A stretch of DNA of 64,000 nt, taken from NCBI RefSeq assembly GCF_013403915.1, contig NZ_JABFDI010000003.1, positions 186,001 through 250,000 of the forward strand. The letters are read 5' to 3'. Below, one piece after another: positions 36,289-46,094 of this stretch (positions are counted from its first letter, which is position 1; each line of letters opens with the position of its first letter). The notes beneath the pieces were generated by a model that did no database searches, was not told the origin of the DNA, and saw only the letters and a list, made by a program, of their open reading frames with translations. A program made the translations under genes and the position numbers. Source of the DNA: Winogradskyella pacifica (GTDB taxonomy: Bacteria > Bacteroidota > Bacteroidia > Flavobacteriales > Flavobacteriaceae).

Positions 36289-38070
36289 CTAGTAGTTTAT
36301 GTATACCCATCCAACGAAAGGTTTATAATTTGGGTCATTTAAATTTAAAATATAATAGTACGTACCCACCGGTGCTATGTTGCCTTTATTGTTAAGTCCT
36401 CTATTTATTTTACCGAACCAAGGTTTTTCATTATGCCCAACAAAAATTAAAGCTCCGTAGCGATTGTAAATTTGTAATTCGTGTTCTGTGAAAATATCAT
36501 ACAGCCCTTGAATATTAAACCAATCATTCTTTGTGTCACCATTGGGCGAGAATCCTTGAGGAATATACGGTGGACAATTTTCAACGGTTAAGTCAAACTG
36601 AAAAATCTCATAACAAGGATCGCTTATTAATCTAACATATATGGTTTCAGGATTAGAGCCATTATTATAATCTGATGGGATAATAATCGAATTAACATTC
36701 ATTTCTAAATCCTCTAATGAATGGTAAAACGTAATGTCGTCTTCATTATAATTTAGTGTGCTTAGGGCATCAAATAAATTGAAACTCGAAATTTCTAAAC
36801 CTTCATTACAGCCCATTAGGTTAGGCAGTGGTATTATTTCAGAAACAATAAGTAAGTCAATAGTTTTAAATGTACTATTGTTGTTTTCATTAGATTCTGT
36901 AACCACACCAGTCATACTGCCATTATCATCCACTATGGCCACAATGGTAACATTAGGATTTATACTATCAGGTAACGTGAGGTAAACGGAATTACTTTCA
37001 CTACCATCTATAGCAATATCATTTAGAGTTGCACTTGTATCAATAAAAAGACCATCACTATAGAATGCAATTGGAGTATTGGCAGGCAAAACATCGGTGC
37101 TATTTGTGTTATATACGGTGTAAAATAATTGAATGGTATTATCTCCGCAACTGACAGTGTTATTGTCAATAGTTATTGTGGCATCTGGTAGCTGACTATT
37201 TAAAACGGTGATAATATTATTTATCATTACAAAATCTTGACCAGAGGTAAGTGAGATCGTAGCTGAAGTATCACCAATATTGATATTATTCTGAATGCTA
37301 TAAACATCAATATCCATATTGTATAGATTTGAATCACCTGTAAAAGAATTAGTACTATTAAAGGCGTTGTTTGCAGGATTTAAGGGAGGGTTGCTAATAA
37401 CACTTCCGTTAATAGTTAGTTGCTCATTAACGGCTAAAGATTTGTCACCTTCCCAAGCAATGAAACCAATTTTAGCATTTTCATTATCTAATACGTTTAA
37501 ATTATCTAGTGTAATATTTAGGACATCAGGGACACTTTGTAACCCATCATAAACATTAAGTTGGTTTAGAGGTAAGTTATTATCTTCATAAATAATAGTT
37601 ATTGCCCAGCCTCCAAAGTTGGTGCCTGTAGAACAGTATGGACCAATATCATTGGTAAGATCAAAATTAGAAACGCTGTAATTTGTACTGCCTTGATCTA
37701 AAATTATTGAAGTCACATCAGCAAATGCAGCAAAGAAAACACGGTCAGAATCTAAAGCATCACTAAATGTGCGTTCTGCAGTAATATCTATATTGTTTAA
37801 TGAAATATTAAAATCCCCAGTATGCGAACCTGCCCAATATAAATAGGCCGCAACTATATTTTGGTCACTATTTAATGATAAGTTTGCTGATGATGAGGTT
37901 AAAATGGTACAAGGTCCAAAACTACCATTCTCAACGGTATTCATTGTATTGCCAATAGCTGTATAATCAAATCTGCCGTTAAATTGCTGGTACAAGGAAA
38001 CATCTTGAGCAAATAATGGTTGTGTTATGCTAAATAAGAATAAACATACTATGTAATAAATGTTTTTCAA
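36289..38070 (-). CDS. T9SS type B protein with CARDB-like domain and one stalk module
   Basis: 593 residues, TTG start (38068-38070) giving the signal peptide MKNIYYIVCLFLFSITQPLF; no ATG alternative keeps it. Residues 22-295 form a beta-rich head (AAYLYWAGSHTGDF, SNFDLTNDIG, GWAITIIYED, IGFIAWEGD), a layout seen in other flavobacterial secreted proteins. Residues about 298-405 look like a CARDB adhesion domain (VYNTNSTDVLPANTPIAFY, TESNENNN). One ~90-residue stalk module follows (LMGCNEGLEISSFNLFD). The sorting domain is the alternative class (IPQGFSPNGDTKNDWFNIQG, IYNRYGALIF, GTYYYILNLN, end GWVYINY), as in the 19798 protein. Surface-exposed role inferred. Confidence 0.8.
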   Translation of the reverse strand: MKNIYYIVCLFLFSITQPLFAQDVSLYQQFNGRFDYTAIGNTMNTVENGSFGPCTILTSSSANLSLNSDQNIVAAYLYWAGSHTGDFNISLNNIDITAERTFSDALDSDRVFFAAFADVTSIILDQGSTNYSVSNFDLTNDIGPYCSTGTNFGGWAITIIYEDNNLPLNQLNVYDGLQSVPDVLNITLDNLNVLDNENAKIGFIAWEGDKSLAVNEQLTINGSVISNPPLNPANNAFNSTNSFTGDSNLYNMDIDVYSIQNNINIGDTSATISLTSGQDFVMINNIITVLNSQLPDATITIDNNTVSCGDNTIQLFYTVYNTNSTDVLPANTPIAFYSDGLFIDTSATLNDIAIDGSESNSVYLTLPDSINPNVTIVAIVDDNGSMTGVVTESNENNNSTFKTIDLLIVSEIIPLPNLMGCNEGLEISSFNLFDALSTLNYNEDDITFYHSLEDLEMNVNSIIIPSDYNNGSNPETIYVRLISDPCYEIFQFDLTVENCPPYIPQGFSPNGDTKNDWFNIQGLYDIFTEHELQIYNRYGALIFVGHNEKPWFGKINRGLNNKGNIAPVGTYYYILNLNDPNYKPFVGWVYINY

Positions 38071-38108
38071 ATTACGAGATTGGTCAAACGAAAATACAAT
38101 TTTTAAAA

Positions 38109-40571
38109 TTACCGTTTCAACGAAAAATGATTGGTAAATGTTCGTCCATCTTGAAGGTCAACTTTAAACCAATAATCACTATTTGGCATCACTTTACCGT
38201 TAAATGTTCCATCCCAACCGACACTAAGCGGATCTAGCTCTTTTAATAGTTTGCCATAACGGTCAAATATCAACACAGAAGAATTGGATTGAAAAAGAGA
38301 CGAAATCCCCTTTACTTGCCAATGATCATTTTTGTTATCGGCATTTGGCGTAAAGAATTTAGGGAAACCGATCACAGAAACTAAGGCGTCTGCGACCCCG
38401 CAATTATTTTTGTCTCTAATGTAAACAGTGTAGAGTCCTGGAGCTACATCTTGGAAAGTCGTGGCATCTTGGTAAGGACCATTACGATTATCTAGCGCAT
38501 ATTCATAATCTCCTTCACCACTTACAAAAACGGAGATCGTATTATTCTGAGTAGCATCAATAACTTCAATATCCGAAACTGTAGCAATATTTGAAGGTAA
38601 AACAGTTACAGTTCTATCTTTAAAACATCCATTCGTATTGGTGACTCTTACTGTATAAGTTCCTGGTGCATTGATTTCTATGGTAGAGGTGTCTTCTCCC
38701 GTTGACCAGTCATAGTAGTAATTGTTAGGAATATCATCAATAAGCCCACCATTAATAGTTATCGTGTCGGGAAAAAAGTTGAGACAATATTGTGTTTCAA
38801 ATGTGGTTTCAATATTAGGGAGTCTAAAAACAGTAAGTTCTATTTCGCTAATTCCATAACAGGCATTAACATTTTCTACACGTCCATAAATGGTTTGATT
38901 ATAAGCCACAGTATTAGTGAAAGTAGTACCAAGTGGATTGCTTTCAGTTAAAGCCTCTTCGTAAGTTTCATAATATACCACATCTAAATTTGCAGGGGAG
39001 CCAGCTAATATCTCAGCGTTGCTATCACCAAGATTAAATTCCATAAAACCGTCTTCAGTGCCATCTGTATCACATAACGCGATGTTAGCGTTGTTAGTGG
39101 AGGTTGTACTAACTTCTAGAGAAATTTCACTAAAGTTAACACAGCTTGTATTATTGTTGGTGACTCTAGTATAAATAATTTGTGGGTTAAAAAAATTATC
39201 AAAAGAACTACCGTCAATAGCGTTTGATTGATTCTCAGCATCAACCTGAGAGAGGTAATATTCTATAGTTGCATTTGGGTCTCCTTGTGTAATTTCATCC
39301 GATGCTTGCGTAATGTTAAATGTTGTAAATCCTTCAGGGATACCATCTTCATCACACTGTATAAGTGAAACGTTATTAGCCACTGGTTTAGGGTTGACAA
39401 AAACATTAAAAGAGGTAAACCCAATACAGCCAGAATCTAAATCTTCAATTCTAACAAATATTTCAGTTGGAGTAGGTGTAGCAGTACTATAATTAACGGG
39501 TAGTGCTGACATTAATGTTTCTGCATTTGCTTGGCTTAAATGATAGCTAATAGCATAATTGGTACCTGCAATGCCGTCAATAATTTCTTGAGACTTCACA
39601 TTAAAATCAAATGTAGAAATACCGTTTTGGTCGTTTCCATCTAAATCATCATCACAAATATTATAATCTGTAGTGGCATTAAAATTAGTAAGTACCGAAA
39701 CATTTATATCAAAATCATTAATAATATAACAACCCGTCGTTAAGTTTTCTATTCTTACATATATAGTCTCATTACTAGATGTGTTATTGAAAATATTGCC
39801 TAAACCATTTACATTAATATTGGCATCACTTTCAGATTTATGATAGGTTACCATAACATCTGATTCTCCATTAATAATATCTTGAGTTAAAATGTTGAGG
39901 TTAAATTCTGTGATATTATCATCATAAGGAGCTGTAGAATCGCAAACTTCTAGGTTTGGTAAACTGATTGTAGTGGTATTATTAACCAAAGGGTTTGAGG
40001 GTGCTTCTGGAAAAGAAGCTGTACCAGTCCACTCTAATGAAAACGGACTATTACCAACCGGTCTATCAATAACAATAAAGTAGCTTTCACCAGCTAAGAC
40101 GTCGATATCACTTACAAAACTATCTCCATCTGCACCTGGTCCATCAGATGTTTCTGTAGATGTAGCGTTTAATCCTGTTCTATTATTTCCTTGGTTAGCT
40201 GCCGCAGGATTTGTAGTGGAACATCTAATGGCTTGTCCGATATTACCACAGCTTACATTAGGTCCAAACACGAAGAAATCATAATCTTCACTAATATTAG
40301 AACTACTCGGAGTCAGAGTAAATGCCAGTGTCCCATCCGTAGCTATATTAACTTCTAGCCAAATACTATTGTTTTCTTGACTTCCACAGGTATTAGAATT
40401 GTTTAGTTCTTGCGTACCAACACCATTTACATCTAAACTAAAATCAGAATTGCCACATACTGTTACGGCAAATTGGCAATCATTAGGTTGTTGGGCATAA
40501 ATAAGTGTACTAAAAAAAAAGCACCAAATCAATACTATAGCTTTTTTTATGAAATTAGGGGTATTCATCAT
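38109..40571 (-). CDS. T9SS type B protein with pre-peptidase-like head and four stalk modules
   Basis: 820 residues. Signal peptide; a head (about 27-195) beginning NDCQFAVTVCGN and containing NSIWLEVNIATDGTLAFTL, DYDFFVFGPN and AGESYFIVIDRP, resembling a carbohydrate-binding or pre-peptidase beta-sandwich. Four stalk modules follow (starts LEVCDSTAP, NICDDDLDG, IQCDEDGIPEG, LCDTDGTEDG), then a PKD-like domain, the small beta domain (GEGDYEYALDN) and the sorting domain (FFTPNADNKNDHWQVKG, IFDRYGKLL, GWDGTFNGK, end NHFSLKR). Its ATG overlaps the stop of the upstream gene (ATGATGA), so the two are translationally coupled. The last ~450 residues closely match that partner, while the heads differ. 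Confidence 0.85.
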   Translation of the reverse strand: MMNTPNFIKKAIVLIWCFFFSTLIYAQQPNDCQFAVTVCGNSDFSLDVNGVGTQELNNSNTCGSQENNSIWLEVNIATDGTLAFTLTPSSSNISEDYDFFVFGPNVSCGNIGQAIRCSTTNPAAANQGNNRTGLNATSTETSDGPGADGDSFVSDIDVLAGESYFIVIDRPVGNSPFSLEWTGTASFPEAPSNPLVNNTTTISLPNLEVCDSTAPYDDNITEFNLNILTQDIINGESDVMVTYHKSESDANINVNGLGNIFNNTSSNETIYVRIENLTTGCYIINDFDINVSVLTNFNATTDYNICDDDLDGNDQNGISTFDFNVKSQEIIDGIAGTNYAISYHLSQANAETLMSALPVNYSTATPTPTEIFVRIEDLDSGCIGFTSFNVFVNPKPVANNVSLIQCDEDGIPEGFTTFNITQASDEITQGDPNATIEYYLSQVDAENQSNAIDGSSFDNFFNPQIIYTRVTNNNTSCVNFSEISLEVSTTSTNNANIALCDTDGTEDGFMEFNLGDSNAEILAGSPANLDVVYYETYEEALTESNPLGTTFTNTVAYNQTIYGRVENVNACYGISEIELTVFRLPNIETTFETQYCLNFFPDTITINGGLIDDIPNNYYYDWSTGEDTSTIEINAPGTYTVRVTNTNGCFKDRTVTVLPSNIATVSDIEVIDATQNNTISVFVSGEGDYEYALDNRNGPYQDATTFQDVAPGLYTVYIRDKNNCGVADALVSVIGFPKFFTPNADNKNDHWQVKGISSLFQSNSSVLIFDRYGKLLKELDPLSVGWDGTFNGKVMPNSDYWFKVDLQDGRTFTNHFSLKR

Positions 40572-43500
40572 CGTTTTAATGTAAAGTGATTTGTAAATAT
40601 GCGTCCGTCTTCTAAGGTTACTTTAAACCAATAGTCGCTTGTTGGCATTTTTTCTCCGTTGAAGGTACCATCCCAACCAAGACTTAGAGGGTCGAGTTCT
40701 TTTAAAAGTTTTCCATATCTATCAAAAATTAATACAGTAGAATGTGCTTGGAAATCATTAGTAATACCATAAACCTGCCAAAAATCGTTTTTAGAATCAT
40801 TATTTGGTGTGAAAAATTTAGGAAAACCAATAACCGAAACTAAATCTTCTACAATGCCACAATTATTTTTATCACGAACATAAACGGTATATAATCCTGG
40901 TTCAATATTATTAAAGGTATTGCTATCTTGGTAAGGGCCGTTAATAGCATCGATCGCATATTCGTAAACTCCTTCGCCATTCACCATTATAGAAATAGAA
41001 TTGTTCTGAGACGCATCAATCACTTCAATTTGTGAGATGGTGGCTATATTAGATGCTAAAACAGTAATCGTTCGGTCTTTAAAACAGCCATTGGTATTAG
41101 AGACTCTAACATTGTAAGTTCCTGGCGCATTTATTTCAATTTCAGATGTGTTTTCTCCGGTAGACCAATTGTAATAGTAGTTACTAGCAGAATCGTTTAT
41201 AATCCCTCCGTCTAACAGGATTGTTTCTGGCGAGAAATTCAAACAATAGAACGTTTCAAATTCAGTTTCAATATTTGGTAATTCAAAAACAGTTAAGGCG
41301 ATTTGACTTATACCATAACAAGCACTGGCATTTTCTACTCGTGCATAAATAGTGTGTTGGTAAGGTATGGTATTGGTATATGTTGCACCGATAGCATTAG
41401 TTTCTAATAAGGCATCATCATAGGTTTCATAATACACTACATCTAACCCTACAGGGGAGTTGGCTAAAACTGTAGCGTTAGCATCGGTAAGATTAAATGT
41501 CATAAATCCATCTTCGCTGCCGTCTGTATCACATAAAGATAAACTTGCGTCGTTTGAAGAGGTTGTACTAATTTCTAAAGTAATTTCACTAATGTTGGCA
41601 CAGTCGGAATTTGAATTTGTGACTCTTGCATATACGGGTTGAGGGTTGAAGTAATTGTAAAAGGCATCCGCATTAATCGCGTTTTCTTCATTTTCAGCAT
41701 CAGTTTGAGAGGTGTAAAAATCAACACTTGTATTTAATGCGTTATCTGTAATCTCGCCGATACTTTCTTTCAAATTAAAAATAGTGAAACCTTCAGGAAT
41801 ACCATCTTCATCACATTGAATAATTGTAATATCATTGGCCACAGGAATAGGATTAATTACCACATTAAAAGAAGCTGTATTAAAGCAATTAGTGTTTAGC
41901 GTGTTTTCTACTCTAACAAAAATAGTGTCGTTAATTGCGTTTGTATTGGTGTAATTAAGTGGCAATGCGCTGGTGTTTGTATCTGCATCATCTTGTGAAC
42001 CATGGAATGTGATATTAAGGTCTGTTTCCGGTTGAGCGTCTCTAAGCGTTGGAATGATATCTCCAAGTGCTATTGTGGCAATACCGTCCATAACATTACC
42101 GAGATTATCACAAAACTCAATGGTGTTTAATGTTGGAATTTGAGGTGTATTAAATACTTCAATATCAAAAGAATTGACCGCGAAACAATTGGTGTTACTT
42201 GCGTTATCTACACGGACAAATAGGGTTTGTGGATTAGCCGTATTGATGTATGGAAACGTTAATTCATTTTCCCCAGAGTTTGCATCCTCGGGTGTTTCAT
42301 AGTAGCTTACATTATAGTCTAAAGCGTCTTGGGTCAATAACGCTTCAGGATTTTTAGTTGTAAAATCGAAGCTTGTAAATCCGTCGTTGTCATTATTATC
42401 GCAAACGAAAACATCTGAAAGTGGATGTGCCACAGGAATTTCAAAAACACCAACAACAGCACTACCTGTTATTGGACATTCACCATTGTTCTGTTCAATA
42501 TAAACTTCATAAAAACCAGGAGTATCCACTCGTAATTGGGCTGATGTTTCAGCTAAAGGAACTCCATCAAAGGACCAAACATAATCCGCACCAGCAATGT
42601 CATCAGCTTGTAATATGTAAGTATCATTGGTGCATAATTTTAACTCGGTAGTACTAATACCATTTCTAATAATATCCGTTTCAGAATTAAATAAAGATTG
42701 GATAAATGGAGGTAATCCAATTGTACTAGTGTTTTGATTTGAGCCATTAATATCCAATAATATCCCGCGTTCATTGTAGTTAGCTGCCGATCCATCAGCT
42801 TCAGGATTATTAATGATACCTAAATATTTTGAAATTGTGGGATTGCCATTATAACTTAGATTTGCTCTATAAATACGTCGATCAATACCTAATTGCAACG
42901 CACCAGCAGAAACATCGTTAGAGGAATGAATGACTTGTAGTGAATTAGGAATATCATCGCTTTCTAAATTCCATTGTAATATATGGCTGGTACCGTCACC
43001 AGAAGCGCCTTCGCTCATTGTGGCATATACTTTTCTACTTTCTGCAGAAAATTCTACACCATAAGGACTATTTCCGTTTAGTGAACTGTAAAGTTCTAAT
43101 GGATTGGATATCGTTCCGGTTTCGTTATTAAAATCGTATAAAAAAACATTGCCAGGCGCATTGTTACCCGCAAGTATAGCTTCACCATAGTTGGCAGCAA
43201 CTAGTTTAGACCCATCAGGTGAGGATTTAATGTATCCTAAAGAATTTCGTCTATACCCTTCAATAGGAATATAAGGACCAACTTCTGAGATAACAGGCGT
43301 AGATTGTACGCCATTGATGCCAATTCTGAATGCGTAAAATTTATTACCCAAATGCGTAATCACCCAAAAGGATGAACAATCTTCTGCACGAACAGCCGTA
43401 ATTTTTTCTGAACTTTTATATTGAACTTCTAACGGAATAGATGCATCATAGGTTACTAAATGTATATTCTTTTCTACGGCATCTACATCTCCTAATCCAG

Positions 43501-44002
43501 CATTTAAAGTCATGTCTATTAATGAATAATTAAAACCATTGTTATAGCCATCATCTTGAGACGGAATAGTTCCTCCTCCTTCATAAGTACCAGTGTATTG
43601 ATTAGGATATGTGCTTGCATTATTATGATGCGGTTCATCTACGGTAAAAAGGTAATACTTATTGGGGTCTTCAGGTTTAGGAACAATGAGACCAGAAGAA
43701 GTACTAGATGGATCGCCTAAAAGCCCGGTGCCACCAAAGTAATCACCATTTGCCATAATTTGATGATTTCTATTCCATACGGTTCTTCCGTCAGAATAAA
43801 ATAATAAATTCCCATCAGAATCGGCAATAGAAGTACAGCCCTCTAACGTATCTACTTGGCCATTAGTTATTGCAGTTACAGTCCCTGTTTCGGCATTAAA
43901 TTGTAGACCAGCGTTACGGCCAAAATACCAAAATGAAGCCTCACTTTGAGCAAAAAGATGAGCACTAATAAGTAATAATAAAATTAAAAAGGTCTTTTTC
44001 AT
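40568..44002 (-). CDS. T9SS type B protein with beta-propeller-like head and four stalk modules
   Basis: 1144 residues. Signal peptide MKKTFLILLLLISAHLFAQ; a head of about 420 residues (FWYFGRNAGLQFN, GCTSIADSDGNLLFYSDG, YYLFTVDE, GYIKSSPDGSKLVAANYG, VEFSAESRKVYAT) whose repeated blade-like strands suggest a WD40/PQQ-type propeller. Then an Ig-like domain (about 447-525), four ~94-residue stalk modules (FVCDNNDNDG, FCDNLGNVMDG, IQCDEDGIPEG, LCDTDGSEDG), a PKD-like domain, a small beta domain and the sorting domain (FFTPNNDSKNDFWQVYG, end NHFTLKR). First gene of a coupled pair with the 38109 gene. Predicted T9SS export; binding partner unknown. Confidence 0.85.
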   Translation of the reverse strand: MKKTFLILLLLISAHLFAQSEASFWYFGRNAGLQFNAETGTVTAITNGQVDTLEGCTSIADSDGNLLFYSDGRTVWNRNHQIMANGDYFGGTGLLGDPSSTSSGLIVPKPEDPNKYYLFTVDEPHHNNASTYPNQYTGTYEGGGTIPSQDDGYNNGFNYSLIDMTLNAGLGDVDAVEKNIHLVTYDASIPLEVQYKSSEKITAVRAEDCSSFWVITHLGNKFYAFRIGINGVQSTPVISEVGPYIPIEGYRRNSLGYIKSSPDGSKLVAANYGEAILAGNNAPGNVFLYDFNNETGTISNPLELYSSLNGNSPYGVEFSAESRKVYATMSEGASGDGTSHILQWNLESDDIPNSLQVIHSSNDVSAGALQLGIDRRIYRANLSYNGNPTISKYLGIINNPEADGSAANYNERGILLDINGSNQNTSTIGLPPFIQSLFNSETDIIRNGISTTELKLCTNDTYILQADDIAGADYVWSFDGVPLAETSAQLRVDTPGFYEVYIEQNNGECPITGSAVVGVFEIPVAHPLSDVFVCDNNDNDGFTSFDFTTKNPEALLTQDALDYNVSYYETPEDANSGENELTFPYINTANPQTLFVRVDNASNTNCFAVNSFDIEVFNTPQIPTLNTIEFCDNLGNVMDGIATIALGDIIPTLRDAQPETDLNITFHGSQDDADTNTSALPLNYTNTNAINDTIFVRVENTLNTNCFNTASFNVVINPIPVANDITIIQCDEDGIPEGFTIFNLKESIGEITDNALNTSVDFYTSQTDAENEENAINADAFYNYFNPQPVYARVTNSNSDCANISEITLEISTTSSNDASLSLCDTDGSEDGFMTFNLTDANATVLANSPVGLDVVYYETYDDALLETNAIGATYTNTIPYQHTIYARVENASACYGISQIALTVFELPNIETEFETFYCLNFSPETILLDGGIINDSASNYYYNWSTGENTSEIEINAPGTYNVRVSNTNGCFKDRTITVLASNIATISQIEVIDASQNNSISIMVNGEGVYEYAIDAINGPYQDSNTFNNIEPGLYTVYVRDKNNCGIVEDLVSVIGFPKFFTPNNDSKNDFWQVYGITNDFQAHSTVLIFDRYGKLLKELDPLSLGWDGTFNGEKMPTSDYWFKVTLEDGRIFTNHFTLKR

Positions 44003-44098
44003 AAGAGCTTAATGTGAATATTACACATCAGGCACACAATATAGCAACTAGAACATAAAAACCCTAAGATTTAACGGTGTATAATTGTAAAGGAATTT

Positions 44099-44926
44099 TT
44101 ACAAATCTCTCTTTTTTAGCAACTGAAAAGATAAAAACACGAATAATGCCGTCCAACCTAAAACGATAGCAATCTCATACCAATGTACAGCATAGTCATA
44201 CATAATATCCGTTTTTTCAGGGAATTTAGTCATTACAATACGTTGTATAGGTTGGTTGATAAGGTTGTACATGGATTCTAGAGGTAAAAAACCTTTGATC
44301 TTAAATGCTGTTTCTACAGTTCCGGATACATAGACTGCTGCCCAAAATATTAACCACTCCACGATGTAAAGCACTACCAAGAACGCTAAAGCAAATGCAG
44401 AACGTTTTACCAACATGCCGAAAAATAAACATAGACTGAAGAATCCAACGAGCTTTACAAAATAGGCTAGTAAAAATTCAACTTCTCTAAAAATAATAGT
44501 GGCTTCCGTATAACTTGAATAGTACATTCCAATTAAAAATGTTGCAGCGCCAATAAGTACGGTGGCACACAATGAGAAAAATACAATTGTATAGAATTTA
44601 GAAAGTATAAATTCTTTCTTACTTAAACCATCTATTAGGTTCTGCTTTAAAGTTTTGTTACTGTATTCGTTACCAATCATACTTACGACGACAATAGCAA
44701 AAAAGAACTTAAAATAAGAGGCGAAAAAGGTAGTGATATGCCAAATAATTGGAAAATTAAAAATACCTAACTCACCTAATTCAAGAGTAAAAAAGCCGAA
44801 AAAATTTATTTTAATGGATGATAAAATAAGTACTGTAAATGGTAAAATAAAGGAGATAAATATTAAAACAAGGCTGACTTTATTAAGCCAAAGTTTTTGA
44901 AATTCTATTTTTATAAGACGTAACAT
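44099..44926 (-). CDS. ABC-2 type transporter permease
   Basis: 275 residues with about six hydrophobic segments and the loop SMIGNEYSNKTLKQNLIDGLSKKEFILSKF, in its short form EYSNKTLKQ, typical of ABC-2 permeases of the NosY/BcrB kind. It is the membrane partner of the ATPase encoded 57 bp upstream on the same strand. The substrate is unknown; related systems export lipids, peptides or antibiotics. Confidence 0.85.
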   Translation of the reverse strand: MLRLIKIEFQKLWLNKVSLVLIFISFILPFTVLILSSIKINFFGFFTLELGELGIFNFPIIWHITTFFASYFKFFFAIVVVSMIGNEYSNKTLKQNLIDGLSKKEFILSKFYTIVFFSLCATVLIGAATFLIGMYYSSYTEATIIFREVEFLLAYFVKLVGFFSLCLFFGMLVKRSAFALAFLVVLYIVEWLIFWAAVYVSGTVETAFKIKGFLPLESMYNLINQPIQRIVMTKFPEKTDIMYDYAVHWYEIAIVLGWTALFVFLSFQLLKKRDL

Positions 44927-44983
44927 ATTTGATTGGTTTTGCGCACTCTCAAATGATGAGAATTATGCTGTTCTTTGATTGGT

Positions 44984-45880
44984 TTATTGGTTGTCTGTGA
45001 GTTGTAAGAATTGCTCTTCCAAACTTTCTTTACGTTTTACGAGGTGTGATAGTAAAATACCTTTGTCAAACATTAATTTATTAAAATCGGAAGCCGACAT
45101 TGGTTCGTTTAAGAAAGCAGTAATCAATTCTCCTTCAACTTTTATTTTACCAATATTTGAATGTAACTCTAATAGGCCTATAAGTTCTTGATGTTTTTCA
45201 GATTTTAATTCGAAAAAACCGTGACTATTAATCATTTCATCTACACGACCTGCATATAATTTTTCACCTTTACGAAGCACAACCACATGCGAGCATACTT
45301 TTTCAACTTCATCCAAAAGGTGAGAAGCCAAAAGAATAGTCGTACCATTGGCAGCAATATCTTTTATAATTTGTCGTATTTGATGGATTCCTTGTGGATC
45401 TAAACCGTTAGTAGGCTCATCTAGTATTAAAATTTCTGGGTCATTAAGTAGGGCAGAAGCGATAGCTAAACGCTGTTTCATCCCTAAAGAATAAGTTCTG
45501 AACTTATGATCTTTTCTATCTAGCAATCCGACGACAGCAAGTTTTTCTTCAATTTTACTTCGATCCACTCCTTTTATACGGCAAACTAATTTTAAATTTT
45601 GTTCAGCCGTCATGTACGGATAAAAGTTTGGACGCTCAATGATTGCACCAACTTGCTTTAAGGCATCGTGAGTTGAGGTATTTCCGTCAAACCAATGAAA
45701 ATCGCCATGTGTTTTGTTCACCACATTTAGAACGATACCTAAAGTTGTAGATTTACCACTTCCGTTAGGACCTAAAATGCCGTAGACATTGCCTTTGTTA
45801 ATTGTAAAGCTTAGGTTTTTAACGGCAGTGAGATAACCGAATTTCTTTGTAAGATTATTGATAGTAAGGATTGGCTCCAA
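44984..45880 (-). CDS. ABC transporter ATP-binding protein
   Basis: 298 residues, TTG start (45878-45880); the N-terminus MEPILTINNLTKKFGYLTAV is normal for the family. Walker A GPNGSGKST (37-45), signature YSLGMKQRLAIASAL, Walker B ILILDEPTNGLD, and H-loop LLASHLLDE are all present. It belongs to the DrrA/BcrA-like exporters, with a C-terminal extension after residue 215. It forms a two-gene exporter operon with the permease downstream. Confidence 0.92.
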   Translation of the reverse strand: MEPILTINNLTKKFGYLTAVKNLSFTINKGNVYGILGPNGSGKSTTLGIVLNVVNKTHGDFHWFDGNTSTHDALKQVGAIIERPNFYPYMTAEQNLKLVCRIKGVDRSKIEEKLAVVGLLDRKDHKFRTYSLGMKQRLAIASALLNDPEILILDEPTNGLDPQGIHQIRQIIKDIAANGTTILLASHLLDEVEKVCSHVVVLRKGEKLYAGRVDEMINSHGFFELKSEKHQELIGLLELHSNIGKIKVEGELITAFLNEPMSASDFNKLMFDKGILLSHLVKRKESLEEQFLQLTDNQ

Positions 45881-46094
45881 AATGACTGGTTTTTGAGATG
45901 CTGAAGTAAGTTCAGCAAAAGTTGGTTATGTTTATAAGACGATTAATGCTTTTATTTGTTACACGGATTTTTATTTTATAATAATTAATTGGTCAAAATG
46001 ATTGATTTAATTCGTTTCTAGATCTTTGAAAGATAATTTAATCAAATTTAAAAGTAACTTTTATTATTCATTTTAAAACCCTTAAATTTATCAC

